A DNA stretch of 64,000 bases, taken from the NCBI RefSeq assembly GCF_013426205.1, contig NC_089422.1, positions 2,666,001 to 2,730,000 on the forward strand, read 5' to 3'. Made by a program: the position numbers and the translations under genes. Under the pieces are notes generated by a model. It was not told where the DNA came from, did not search any database, and saw nothing but the letters and a program-made list of their open reading frames with translations. Every line of letters starts with the position of its first letter. Position 1 is the first letter of the stretch. Source of the stretch: Metarhizium brunneum. Lineage: Eukaryota; Ascomycota; Sordariomycetes; Hypocreales; Clavicipitaceae. This document shows positions 10,609 to 22,671 of this stretch, piece after piece.

Positions 10609-13083
10609 TCAGCCTGCTCTCACACCACCAATCCCATTTCCATCATCTTCATCCTCTTCCTCTGTGGTATCTCCTCGACTTGTGGCCGAGACTCGTGAGA
10701 GTATCCATCCTTGCACTTCATCTGCATGCTCCTGCATCATCTTATTGAGACCGAGTTTGGGACTGCGAACAACAGTACCGAATCTCCGCTTTTGTACCTT
10801 CTTGGTCAAGTCATGGTCGGACCAGCATGCGTGGTCGCCCGCAACATAGACCCTAGAATTCTCTTTGTACCATAGGGAGAGATCTGGGTCGATGTCGGAT
10901 TTGACGGGCCGCAGGTTTCCCGTGACAAAGTTGACAACGCCAGATAACTTTGATTTACAGTCTACAAAGTTGTTAGAAATCTGACGATATGGTATAGTAT
11001 AAAAAATTCTTACCTCTGTTGATTAAGAGTACCTTTACGCCTAAATATGCGTTACCTACGCCCATGAGGAATATTTCGTCAGCGTCGTACAATTGTAGGA
11101 AATTATCCCAAAGATAATTCATCAGTTGCTGGACTTGTTCTTGGAGGATTCGTTCTCGATAGCCCGGAATATAAGAGTCCGCATCCTGGTTCCGCGTTAG
11201 GAGTCTCTGATTCTTGTACTTTTCCGCTATCAACGCCGCATACCTCGTCATTCGTAATGTAAGCTGGGACATTAATATCCATGATGCCGAATTTCTGGCT
11301 GATAGCCCAATCAATATACCGAGTTACCCCATCCACCTATTAATGTCAATTTGCGAACGAGGTCGAATCATTCAGAAAGTCAAAACTTACTACCCAAGCA
11401 TTATGTGGCTGCAGTGAGGAATCGATGGGATCTGGTTGCGCAAGTATTTGAGGGCTAAGTAAACAAAATGTCAGACAGTCCTGATCTCTACGACAACTGC
11501 TACTGCTTTTTTGGCAAAGGAGTTACTTACGGGTCGTGGATAATGACCAAAATTCTCCTTGAATTGTGAAGGTTCGGCGTAACAAGGACCTGATTCTCGA
11601 AGGATTTGTACAACTGGTCCCTCTGAACATAGAGAGGAACCATGTTATGCTTCTCTTGTAAAACCAGACGCTGTGCACTCCTTATTACGTCGTGCAAACG
11701 GTTGGCGTTCAGGGACTGAACGGCAGGAACGTCGACTATTCCTGGACGCATGCACTCCCAATATGGAGCCTGATAAGCCTGGACCTTGGCTAGTGTCCGC
11801 GCAGCCTCCCTGTTGAGTTTGGGTATCGTCATTTTCGGCGGCGGCTCTCCCATGAGGGTTCGTGCGACGGCCACTGCAGAGTTTGAAATTGCAGAAAGAT
11901 TGTATCCGCCCTCAAGGCATACGGCCACTTTGCCGTCTGCCAGTGACATGAGCATATGTGTCATGTGTGCATAGCACGGGGGGGTGACAAAACATCCCCC
12001 CAACTCATCGCCATCTGCGGCATCAAACCCTGCAGAAATCACCACTAAATCTGGATTAAACTCTTTGGCAATAGGCATAATAATCTTTTGGAACGCAGCC
12101 ATGTATTCACCGTCGCCCATGCCCTGGTCATGCCAGCCAATATTGATGTTTTTACCCAGTCCAGGACCAGCACCACAATTCTCGATTCCTCCGTCTGGCG
12201 TTTCCGGGCTTGGGGGTTTTCCGGGATAAAAGTGTCCATTTTGATAAACGTGGATGGAGATATAAAGAACATTTGGGTCCTCGTAGAATATGTTTTGTAT
12301 GCCATTTCCATGATGAACATCCCAGTCAAGAACTAAAACTTTGCGGCAGACATCCGCGTAATCTTGCTGGCAGACACGAACGGCGACGGGCACATTATTG
12401 AAAAAGCAGAATCCCATGGGGGCATCGTACTCGGCATGGTGCCCCGGCGGTCTGATGACGGCAAATGCGTTCTTTACCTGACCAGAAACGACATTCTTGC
12501 ATATATCAATGGCACCGCCGGCAGATAGAAGAGCGGCAGGGAAGGACATGCTTCCCACATACAGTGACTCGCGGCCCTGGTCATATCTCTTGGTCATTTC
12601 ACGCAATTCCGCGGTGCTCAACTTGTCCAAGTGTTCGACCCAGGTCATGTGTTCCGAGGAGTGTGCCAAACAGATCTCTTGGCGAGTGGCGGGACGGGCA
12701 GGAATCCTCCACATGTACCGCGTAGGGCATTCCTTGATTATCTTGGGCAGCTCAGCTTCTGGCCCAGTGTATACCAAGCCGGCTCTTTTGAAAGCCTTGA
12801 AAATCTCGTGAATGCGCCGAGGGTCTTCGGGGTGGTGAGTGTTTGGGCTAAAATCCGCATTCATGTGCAGTTTCATGCGATCATCGTAGCAGCAACCAGT
12901 AGGGAGAAGTCCGCGCCGCCGAAGCTGTTCTAGGGCTAGATCTTGCAGGTCAGGATAGACCCCGTCATCGTAACTGGCCTCATCAGAGGCAGTGTCGTCG
13001 TCATCTTCTGGCCGAACGCTGTTGTCATGGCTGGTTCCGTTTGTCATGTCCGCATCCCCCATGGGATGGTCATCTACCTCCAT
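10609..13083 (-). CDS. hda1: Class II histone deacetylase HDA1 with C-terminal Arb2 domain
   Basis: Five exons: 13083-11531, 11454-11391, 11336-11244, 11185-11014, 10961-10609; total 2235 nt, 744 residues. All introns are 52-76 bp with GT...AG ends. The N-terminus is acidic and disordered. The deacetylase domain spans about residues 60-420. Visible active-site features are RPPGHHAEYD (His215, His216), the zinc-ligand motif LDWDVHHGN (Asp253, Asp255, His257) and GFDAADGD (Asp354). Residues about 465-700 form the Arb2 domain typical of fungal Hda1, with YLWDNFLQLYDADEIFLMGV and GVVNFVTGNLRPVKSDID. The last 25 residues are acidic. Hda1 removes acetyl groups from histones H3/H2B in the nucleus; in Neurospora the orthologue acts with HP1 and a chromodomain partner. 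All catalytic residues are intact. The joined frame across four introns supports the model strongly. Confidence 0.95.
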
Positions 13084-14848
13084 TGTCGAGTGGTCGTCTA
13101 GAACAGAGTAAATGGCAATAGCAGAGCATCAGGCAGAAGCACAGCAGTGATAATACGCAGCCGCAGAACTGCGATGGCGCCAGTCTGCCAAGCTCAGCTT
13201 CCTAGACGACGTGGGATCGCCGCCCAACTGCAGGACCTGAGGTGTACATGAGTCAGCAGCAGGTTGATAGTGAGGCATGAGAGGGTATTCTGAGTGAGCA
13301 AGGCCAGTTGCTTCACAACTTGACCAGACTTGCGTGAGAGGCCGGCACTGCGGCGAGGCATAGACAGAACAGACGTTGTCGTTTCCTCCCACCTGCCCAA
13401 GAAGAATGAGGCACAAAGCAAGTTGCAGAGAATCATATCCGGGAGCGTGCCCTGGGGTGAAGCATGCGCATGGCCGTGCCATGGGTGTGGACAAGGTTCT
13501 CTTATCTTACCTATTTGGGTCGGAGGTTGGTCGTGTTTACTTGACGAGCCTTCCAACTGCGCCAGGATTCAGGATGGGGTTTGGATGCGGCCTGCTGCAG
13601 AGAAATGTCATGCAGCGCAGCGGCAGAGCATCAGGAGAGCGCAATACATGTATTTACGTGGCCTGGCAGAAAATAGACGGCGCGCGCTGGAGAGCTGTTG
13701 AAGCTGCTCGTGGGATGCAACTGGCCTGGCTCCGTTGGGGAGGTCACTCATGCGCACTTCGAAGTGTGGTGGTGTCTGGTGTCGTTTGACTCTGGTGGTG
13801 CACATGCGTGTGGTGTTTGTTTGGTGCATGCATGTGCAAGTGTACGTGTGGCCGCTCCATTCAATGTTCGAACATTGATTCGAATTTGAATGTTGACAAC
13901 AAAAGCCAGCACTGCTCAGTCGGACCACTTTCAATGGCGCACAGGGCTCCATGTGCACTGTAGGCTCTGAACATTGAATGCTCCAGCAGGCCTGCCACTT
14001 GAGCTGTCAACTGGTCTCAAGTGCTGGACTCTGGCCCTTCAATGTCTGGTTCAATGAGCACCAGGCTTGACTGAGTCAATCTGGCCCAGCCTGTTCAAGG
14101 AGTCAGGCCGTGCCCCGTTCCCTGTGCCCCGTGCCCCATGCCACCACCAGCCCCAACCACCCACTAGCAAACCGCCAGACGTGTAGCAACTTGACTTTGA
14201 ATACAAGACTGCGCAGCTCCCTGTGTTATCTCCATAGACACAGCTGTGAGACGAGGAATAGGAAGATATGTGTCAACAAATGATAGAATAGAGGCATGGA
14301 CCATGGCACTCTTTTGCACCATAGGTTTTTAATTTGTGCCAACTTGCGCAAAAGAACCGGGCACAAACAAACAGCCCCCTATCCAGCATTCAACTCGGGC
14401 CAAGTAGGACTGGCGTAACTGCCGCCTTCAGTATTGCTGGTTCGCCTCTTGCGTCAGCCTTTATTCAGCCTTTAGCCTTTAGCCTTTTATATCTAGCTTT
14501 TGCGGCCTGACCTGAATCGAAGGCCTTTAACCAAGAATCCATTCAGATCGAAGCAAGCATGCGGTTCTGCATATAAAGTGCGTTTCTCGGGAAACTTAAC
14601 ATGTTGTCACGAAACTGCCACCAGAATCTGGGGCAGCGAACTGGAACCATTATATATCACCTTGAGGATTCTAGCTTTAACCGGCCTATCTTGTGCGAAG
14701 CACCAAATACACAAGTGTTTATTATTTGAAGAGTGGACCTTGCCCTAAAAACAAACAATTGGCTTTAGCACAATGCACCTTTTCAATTCAGGGGCTGTCC
14801 CTTCGGCCAACTGTAGCACAATTTCCATCCCGAAAATCAGCCCATGTC
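13084..14848. other. Intergenic, upstream of HDA1
   Basis: These 1.8 kb lie between the HDA1 start and the 3' end of the F-box gene, both on the minus strand. The DNA is rich in short recurring words: TGACCAGACTT (13321-13331), CATGCATG (13827-13834), TTCAATGTT (13860-13868) and its complement (13970-13978). Several further TTCAATG copies follow up to about 14060. Overlapping short frames here lack codon-like or motif structure. It probably holds a long HDA1 promoter; I see no gene. Confidence 0.6.
13861..13878. repeat. Perfect 18-bp palindrome
   Basis: TCAATGTTCGAACATTGA reads the same on both strands. It is centred on TTCGAA, about 780 bp upstream of the HDA1 start. Its half-site TTCAATGTT recurs in other intergenic regions of the window. 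It could be a dimeric transcription-factor site; that is inference. Confidence 0.6.
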
Positions 14849-16235
14849 TCAGTTGACAGCACCTAAAAGCGTTGATGATGCCGCGAGCCGAGATTCAACC
14901 ATCGACAACCGAAAATAGTCGTCTAGGAGCGATCCGTCATCGCCTCGAGGTGAATACCGCGAATATGACTGGATAAATCTCGACCCTTCTGGTAACTCCC
15001 CGGTTGGACTGGCATCGTTCTGCAATCTAGGACGGTCTTCATCTCGCTCATCGTCAAAATCGATGATGCCTCCAACGTCATGCTCTGCCCAGTTGACCAT
15101 CTCGTCTAGCCAGCTCCTCTCATCCAAGGCACAACGAACAGCAATCTGGATGGACTCCTGGTCAAACGAGAAGTTTGGATGCCGAAGCTGAATTTCCGTA
15201 ATCAGCCGTTTTCGTGGATAGCTGTAGATGTTCTTGAAGTAGTATAGCAGGTCCTCGGGGCCTAGCTTTGCATAAGTCTTGATAATACGGCCCCAATGGC
15301 TTTGGTCACTCCAGCTTGTAGCCAGGGACTGACTCCTGCCAACATCTTCAACTAAGGGTGATTGTGTAAAAGTCTACATGCCCGTGTTATTATTAGTTGT
15401 TTTCGCCAGAATGTTCATTACAATATCATACCTGCTGTTGGTTTGGGTCCAGTCGAGGACAAATGTATTGCAATATCATGTCCTTGACGGTTTCCAAAAA
15501 GTCCATCAACTCCATCAACTCGCCCGTCGAATGGCGTCGCATCTGACTTGTACGAATATCGTCCACAAATGGCTCGGGGTGACCAACTCGTGGTCGGGGG
15601 AAGTCACCGTGAAAATATACGCCATACAGCCACCACCTGTATAGTGCCCTTCGAAAACGCACTTGCTCGTGAGGACGAAGAAAGCGGCAGTCTTCAGGCT
15701 GGTGAAACCATCGCATTTGCGGAAACAGACCTTCCCACTCGCGCACTATGCGGCACTGCTTGAGCAGACCGTCAAGGTCAACTGCGGTCAAATGGACAGT
15801 ATCCGGACTCGGTCCCGATGCTTTAAGCGCGTGTCGGGAATGGGTGACCTGCGTGAAATTGGCACCAACGGGGTTTCCGGTGAGACTCGGCAAGGAAATT
15901 CCGTCGCTGAGAACCACTCCTTTATCCCCGGCGAATCGGTGTAACACCACCTTCCTGGGGTTATATAGACCGCCACTAGCAATATCCTCAGCCGAGGCAG
16001 TGTATACCTGAACAAATTCGTCAAAAGGGCTAAAGTCCCGCATGAGAATAGGTAGCAGAATGTCAACCTTTCGTCGCTGGAAGAAAAGAAAGAATTCCGT
16101 GTTTGTAAGCGAAAGCTCAAGAGTGGACTGCAAGTCTAGATGCTGGTATATGTCTAGAAGAATCTCAACAGGTAAGCCCGCGAGGTAGGCTACCGAATTT
16201 GGGACAGTCGTCATTGTACAAGATTGAGTACTCAT
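14849..16235 (-). CDS. F-box domain protein
   Basis: Two exons, 16235-15432 and 15373-14849, with a 58-bp intron (GTATGA...TGTAG). Total 1329 nt, 442 residues. The N-terminus holds an F-box at about residues 15-55 (LAGLPVEILLDIYQHLDLQS, then LELSLTNTEFF). The rest has no recognised substrate-binding repeat. It contains Trp/Arg-rich segments (RRALYRWWLYGVYFHGDF) and a C-terminal acidic stretch with DERDEDRP. In this family the F-box binds Skp1 within an SCF ubiquitin ligase, and the remainder chooses the substrate. The architecture resembles the large, poorly characterised F-box set of filamentous fungi. A second ATG seven codons downstream (MTTVPNS) could also be used. The call rests on the F-box; the substrate is unknown. 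Confidence 0.75.
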
Positions 16236-17621
16236 TATCAGTATGATAATCCAGGGAGAATGGGTTTGTGGTTGTGGTTTTTGTTCAAACAGCAGCTGTC
16301 TTCTGCTGTTAGTAATTTTCCTTTCCTTTCCTCCTTTTTTTTGTTTGCTCTTTTATTAGTATTTTTCCCCCGTATGTTTAGACGCCCAGGGGGTATGAAC
16401 GCGTTCCTGTATCCTTGCACCGCTGGGAGTGAGGTTTCGACTTGTGCAACACAGAATATCAAACTTGAACCGACGCGGCAATTAGGTCTTGAAAAGAGTC
16501 AGTCTTGGCAAGATTCAATGTGAGACCATGTGCATACCTATTTTGAGGAACATGGTGAATATGTGTAATACCCCTCGAGGGCTACAACCGTGGTGGTAAA
16601 TTACGAAGGCCGGTGTCGACCACTGCCCAATATTCTCGCAATCGGGCCACAAGTCTACTGCCCAAAGCTGATTGCCGAGAAAGCAAGAGTAGTTTTATCT
16701 TTCGCCGAGATAGAAAGGACCGATGAGGAAAGACGTGCTGTTGCTGGAGCTTCTAATATGCTCTGCGGTTGCTTCGCGACGACTCGATAGGCACCGGAAG
16801 CGGGAGTAGCAAGGATTTATTGTTCTGCGACCCCAGCGTTGGGGCTTGAGACTGGGCAGATAAAGTCCGATGGGGTGGAATTAGAAGTCGAAGCGCATGC
16901 GCATGCCATTTTTGACGATGAGCCTATCGTGATCGCGGGAGCCATGATTGCGGGTTTGGGGTTTGTTATTCGTAAGATTCCATGGGAGAAGTTGGGGAAG
17001 GGGGGAAAGGGACACGGTAAGATACGTACCGTTAACGGTCAACTGGGCTTGACTCGAAGCCCGCTACCCCCTCCAATCACCCAATAACAACCTTGACTTT
17101 AGAACACTGACCCCGGATTTCAGAAGCAGGACTAGGATTAAGTTTCAAGAGTCTAGTAGTACTAGTATTGTACTCCTCGCGGCCAGTAGAGAATGATTTT
17201 TTTTATTGTGAGGTTTCAGTGGTTCCATACTATGCAAAATTGGTTATGAGATATCAATTGGTGTCAAATGGCCCAGCCAGGAAGCAGTCCAGAAGTCTCT
17301 CTTTTGACTGCAGGCTGTGGTGGATTGCGTTGGCTCCTCTACTTGGAACACCGAGGATAACAACTCGTCTTGATCGTACTCGTACGGGTTCCCTCATTCG
17401 GTTCACCAGTAAAGTCAGCATAGCCAGGCCTCATATTTCCTGTTCTCGAAGGCCTTCCAGGTCTTGGTTGACTTCCCATCTTCCTTCGCCTCTGTTGGTC
17501 GACCTATTTGTCTCATCTTAAAGGCACTAGATAACTGAAATGAAACCATCAACTCCGGCGCCATATTTGACAAGATTTTTACCGTCATTACCCTTTTCCA
17601 CCTTCCCGGCTGATTGATCCC
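16236..17621. other. Intergenic, no supported gene
   Basis: These 1.4 kb lie between the F-box gene start and the BRX1 stop. An 82-codon frame at 16839-17087 has some protein-like character (FDDEPIVIAGAMIAG) but no ATG at a sensible place, no family match and no splice partners I can find. It could be a decayed gene fragment. The rest is pyrimidine-rich near 16320-16370 and otherwise plain. Confidence 0.5.
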
Positions 17622-18690
17622 CTATGCAAAAAGAGACTTGTTACTAAGCTCGTCCTTGGTCCGCTTCTGGCCACTGCTAGATCGTAATCCTAGCTCTCCC
17701 TTTCTTGACAGTCTGTCCATGCTCTGTTCTACTCTGGCATTGTGCCTGGAGGCCTTGGCCTTGCGAAGATCAGAACGGAGTTGATTGGGCGAAATGAATT
17801 CTCGGTTTTCATAGATGATCGGTCCGCCAAAAGAACCTTCTTGGATGACGATGGGCGTAAGCACAAATCGAGGACCAATTTCAATGAGCTTGATTTCGGT
17901 GTTGCCAGCTCTGCTAGTCGCACCGCCCTTTGGTTTCTTGCCTTTGTCATCGTCACCTGACAGCACCATCGAGCCTTCTTCCTCGCTGGTTTGATAGTTT
18001 CGTACCCAAATTTTACCGTCGGCGAAGCTGAAGCCCATAACATGGTCGACGAAAGGCTTGGACTTTCGTGCTCCTTGAGGCACTCCAAAGGTATGGAGGA
18101 ACAGCTCTTTGATGACGCGTAGGTGCGCCTGGCTGTCAAAAGCAGCATCAAATGACAAGATCGGCCGAGATCCCTTTAAGCAGTTTCCGGTAAAGTGCAG
18201 CTCTTCCATTGTGTGCACTGTTCAAGGGAACATTAGTTGTAGCTGCAAACAACGAGTGACCGGGATACTTACAGTTCTGAAGATGCAGTTTGATGGCTGG
18301 GCCATTGGGAATCTTGCTTAGCCACATATACAAGTCTTTTCCTTTTCTGGCCTCGAAAAAAAGTACATTATTGCAGTTGTAGAGTTCGGCAAGTTCGTTG
18401 AGCTCGTTCAGCTTGGATTTAGAGTCAAACTTGACATCCTTTCGGCCATGCGGCAACATCGAAGCAATATCATTGAGCAGATGTCGGTGTCTGCATATGA
18501 AACCAGCCAGTCAGAACCTGCAAACTCGTTTTGGAATCGACGAGGCTGTATAAGGGAGTAGCACTGACCTGTAAGTAACACCACGCGAGGAGAGAATCAG
18601 TACCCGTTGCTTGTTCTTCTTGACGCCATTATTCGCCGACTCGGGCTTTTGCCCATCAGTTTTAGACAGTGATTTGTAAACGGCGGCCAT
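17622..18690 (-). CDS. BRX1: Ribosome biogenesis protein Brx1 (Brix domain)
   Basis: Three exons: 18690-18569, 18490-18273, 18217-17622; total 936 nt, 311 residues. Intron 1 is GTCAGT...ATGCAG (78 bp) and intron 2 is GTAAGT...AACAG (55 bp). The N-terminus MAAVYKSLSKTDGQ leads to a Lys-rich patch and RVLILSSRGVTYRHRHLLND, the start of the Brix domain (about residues 30-240). The junction of exons 2 and 3 restores QNLHTMEELHFTGNCLKGSR, a hallmark of Brx1. Later visible blocks are RPILSFDAAFD and SFADGKIWVRNYQ. In the family Brx1 acts in the nucleolus in assembly of the 60S ribosomal subunit, binding 5S/25S pre-rRNA intermediates. The tail is basic and low-complexity. Length matches the usual 290-330 residues. 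The assignment is firm. Confidence 0.95.
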
Positions 18691-19509
18691 TTTCTCTTAT
18701 GATTAGCGTCGTGATATATTGGAAGAGCAGTGTTGAGTCTCGCTGACACCTGGTGAAGTTACCGACAACCCGAAAAAAAAAATTAACTGAGTCCTTGATG
18801 CCATTATCGATAAGCGATGAATATGTACAAATTCCCACACGCTAAGTGTTTCGCAGTGGGGCCCAGCTATGGGTACTTAAGTACTTAAGTAGCAATCAAC
18901 ACGACTGGACCCACCAGGCGCCTGGCGCGACACACTGTCAACTGTGTGCATGTAATTGATGTTCTTAATGCTCAGTGTTGTCAATATCTGAGCACAACTT
19001 AGGTACCCAGTCCTGTGCTGGAGCTCCATTTGTTAGCTGACGATGGCACTGACCCTACATTATCTGCATTGGAAATATAAAAAGACAGGTTTTTACATGT
19101 TTTACATAGACATGGCACAATGGAGTGCCCTTGAAGGAAAAACCAGGAAACTCAGATGACCTATTACGCATGAACGGAAATGCGAGTCCTTGTGTGTGCA
19201 CGGAATGTAGAGGGTTTTAAATCATTAGGGACTCATTCAGCTGCTATACGTAAAGAGGGCCATCTCCTCTGGTAGTGATCGTCCAACGCACCGGCCCAGC
19301 TCAAATGTCATGACAAAGAACAAAAAGAAAGTCAAAGTGTCCGCGCCTTCTAATTATCAATAAAGACGTAATCACCATTCCTCGTTTCCTCGATTCTGCG
19401 CCGAAAGACTCTTCCCATGCGTGACATGCGCCCCCCCAACAGTCGTGCGAGACACGTGGTATCTATCCCAAGCCCACGCACAACGTGGTGGGCTGTGTGC
19501 TGAGATTGA
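18691..19509. other. Intergenic, upstream of BRX1
   Basis: These 0.8 kb hold the BRX1 promoter and the 3' UTR of the Rab gene. A perfect tandem TACTTAAG repeat lies at 18874-18891 (TACTTAAGTACTTAAGTA), and a related GTACTTAAGTAAGTAC lies at 21371-21386 upstream of the Rab gene. No gene is seen. Confidence 0.6.
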
Positions 19510-20464
<955 letters not shown>

Positions 20465-22671
20465 GGCGGCGGTATTGGGTGTGAGAGGAGAGTTCGACAA
20501 GCGAAAGCGTTGCAGAGCAGTGTTGGCGGCAGATGCGCAGAGTTGTTAAGGGAGACGGTGTATGTCAGTCGTCGAAGTGGATGTGGTGGTGTGGGTGCAG
20601 ATGTGTGGAGGGGGAAGAGTTCTAAAGCAGGTGCGCGTAGTTGTTGTAGCGTGGAGGTCCAAGGTCAAGGGTCACTTGAGCATGCATGTGCACCAGTTGG
20701 CTTCGAATGAGACCAGACTTAACGAGCGGTGCCGATTGCTGATTAGACCACTGCTTTCAGCACCTATGCCAGGCCCTGGTGCATGGAGGAGTCAAGTCTT
20801 CAGATTGCATGTGGTCTTGAAAGAGACTGGCCCAGGCATTCACTTGGGAGACTACATAGAAGCAGGCGCCCGACGGACGACGCCTTAGAATGGTGTTCTG
20901 TGGCCTCCAAGACAACATTCAACATTGAATACTGACATGGAACGTTGGACTTTGAGCCTTCAATGTTCCCACATCAACAAAGCCTGGGCGGCGCTCGGGG
21001 TCCCGCTCAGGCAGTCATCCGTCAAACAGCCAACAGAATGGGGCGTAAAATGGCGTGGATTGATTGGTAGAGCGGCGGAGGCTCAGGCCAAAGGATGCAT
21101 CAAGCACCAACAATGACGGGCCACTGAACCAGACGTGTATCAAAGGTGCTGTGACAAGTTCGAGTTTTTCTTCCAGGAAGTCGATTGTACTCCGAACAAA
21201 GTGCATGCATCTATGTATGTTACCTATAGCAAGCAATGAATGTTCACAAACCGCTCTGAACTTCCACATTGCACCCGCCTTTCATGGAGAGCCTGGGCAT
21301 GGCAGACAAGAGTCTGGCCTCCCTTCAAGGGCCGTCGGCCGATGGACTCCGTTGATCTTGAGATTGCTGGGTACTTAAGTAAGTACACTCTCGATACAAA
21401 GCCAGCCATTGTATTTGGTGATTTTGCTGCTGCTCTGGTCTGCATATATCGGGCTCGTCTGCCTGCCTGAAGGCTGCAGCGTTGACGAGTGCAGCTACAT
21501 ACAGTCTATGGCACATTAGATTCGCCTATCAACAAGCATACGCTAATATACTCCAGCCTACTTTAAGGCACCAGCTCGGGCCAAACACTTTTTTGCCTCC
21601 CATCGTAATGAAGCAAGGCAGCAATATTGCAGCCACTTAATCCGTAGGAGGATGAACGGAGTGGATCATAGATTCATGACGAACTGGATCTTACTCAGAC
21701 CCAATGCAAAAATGTTTGCATTGAAGTGCTTTACTGGGAATAATATTGCCCGATCAGTAACAAGACCGGAATCTCTCACCCTACCCACTGAAGTTTGGCA
21801 TCGATTCGGTGCACGGATGTCCAGTGTTTGGGGCCTTGTTACAACATTGGATATTGGCGTCGATCCTTGTTTCGAGGGTTCCGTCATACCAGGTACCTCG
21901 TACCTACATACCATGTGCATGTAAATACATGCCCCGACAAGTCAATGGCCCGTGTCAGCTTTGCAGAACGACCGACTCGTCCTGGTTAGAAACTAGTTGC
22001 ATCAGAATGTGAAACAGGCGAGGAACCATTGTCTTGATCTTCTGATGACACTTCGTTGGTGCTTCGTGGAAGCATTTCAGGGTTGGAACTTGCCATAAAA
22101 TCTCAAGCGTTACAGTTGCTCAGTCATACATGTATCCAAGACCATCATTTCACCTGAACACTTGCCAAGGAACTCAGAATACCAACGATGCACCTAGTAG
22201 GAAGGTACCTAAAGGTTATATAGCCTGGTATTCAAGGCTCAGCTGTTGGCAGCTGGCAGCATCTGCAGGAGCCCTATTTATCGCACCAGACTGTTTGCCA
22301 AATGCCAAACGCGGTCCTTCATGAGGAAGGAGCTTTGAATATTTCCGCACCCTCTGTGCTCGATCTGTTTGTCAACTCCGTCCGTCGAAAAGGATAAGTA
22401 AAATAAACTTCCGCGTTCATCAGTGCCGGAGTAAAAAAGACTCGAATACATGGGCCATATCGCCATCCAGTCCAGCAGTAATGACTCTGACCGAGGCCAG
22501 CCTTTACTTCATGCACTGATTTCACGATAACGCGTTATTAATATAGACGCAGCCGCCTGCGAGATACTTCCTCAGGTTAGTAATCAGAAACCAAGGCCGT
22601 GGTTTCGAAATTAACGAATAATTCTAGGTCTCATCCGGATGTGACTGACAACTACTTAGCTTATCGCGCTA
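20465..22671. other. Intergenic, divergent promoters of Rab11 and chromodomain genes
   Basis: These 2.2 kb lie between divergent starts. Recurring intergenic words are present: GACCAGACTT (20711-20720), CATGCATG (20681-20688), AACATTGAA (20921-20929) and TTCAATGTT (20959-20967). GTACTTAAGTAAGTAC lies at 21371-21386. Short frames on both strands have no support. It is probably promoter and 5' UTR DNA; I see no gene. Confidence 0.6.

Noticed and set aside
14385..14530. Possible tRNA-like B-box (TGGTTCGCCTC and a CGATTCAGG-type word on the other strand)
   Set aside because: No cloverleaf can be drawn around either word; no matching A-box or acceptor stem.
16839..17087. 82-codon plus-strand frame with some protein-like sequence
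   Set aside because: No ATG start, no recognised family, no matching upstream or downstream exon. A decayed fragment is possible but unsupported.
18874..18891. Tandem TACTTAAG as a possible operator
   Set aside because: Only two sites with this core (here and 21371), at differing positions, and no known factor; kept only as a note on the intergenic entry.
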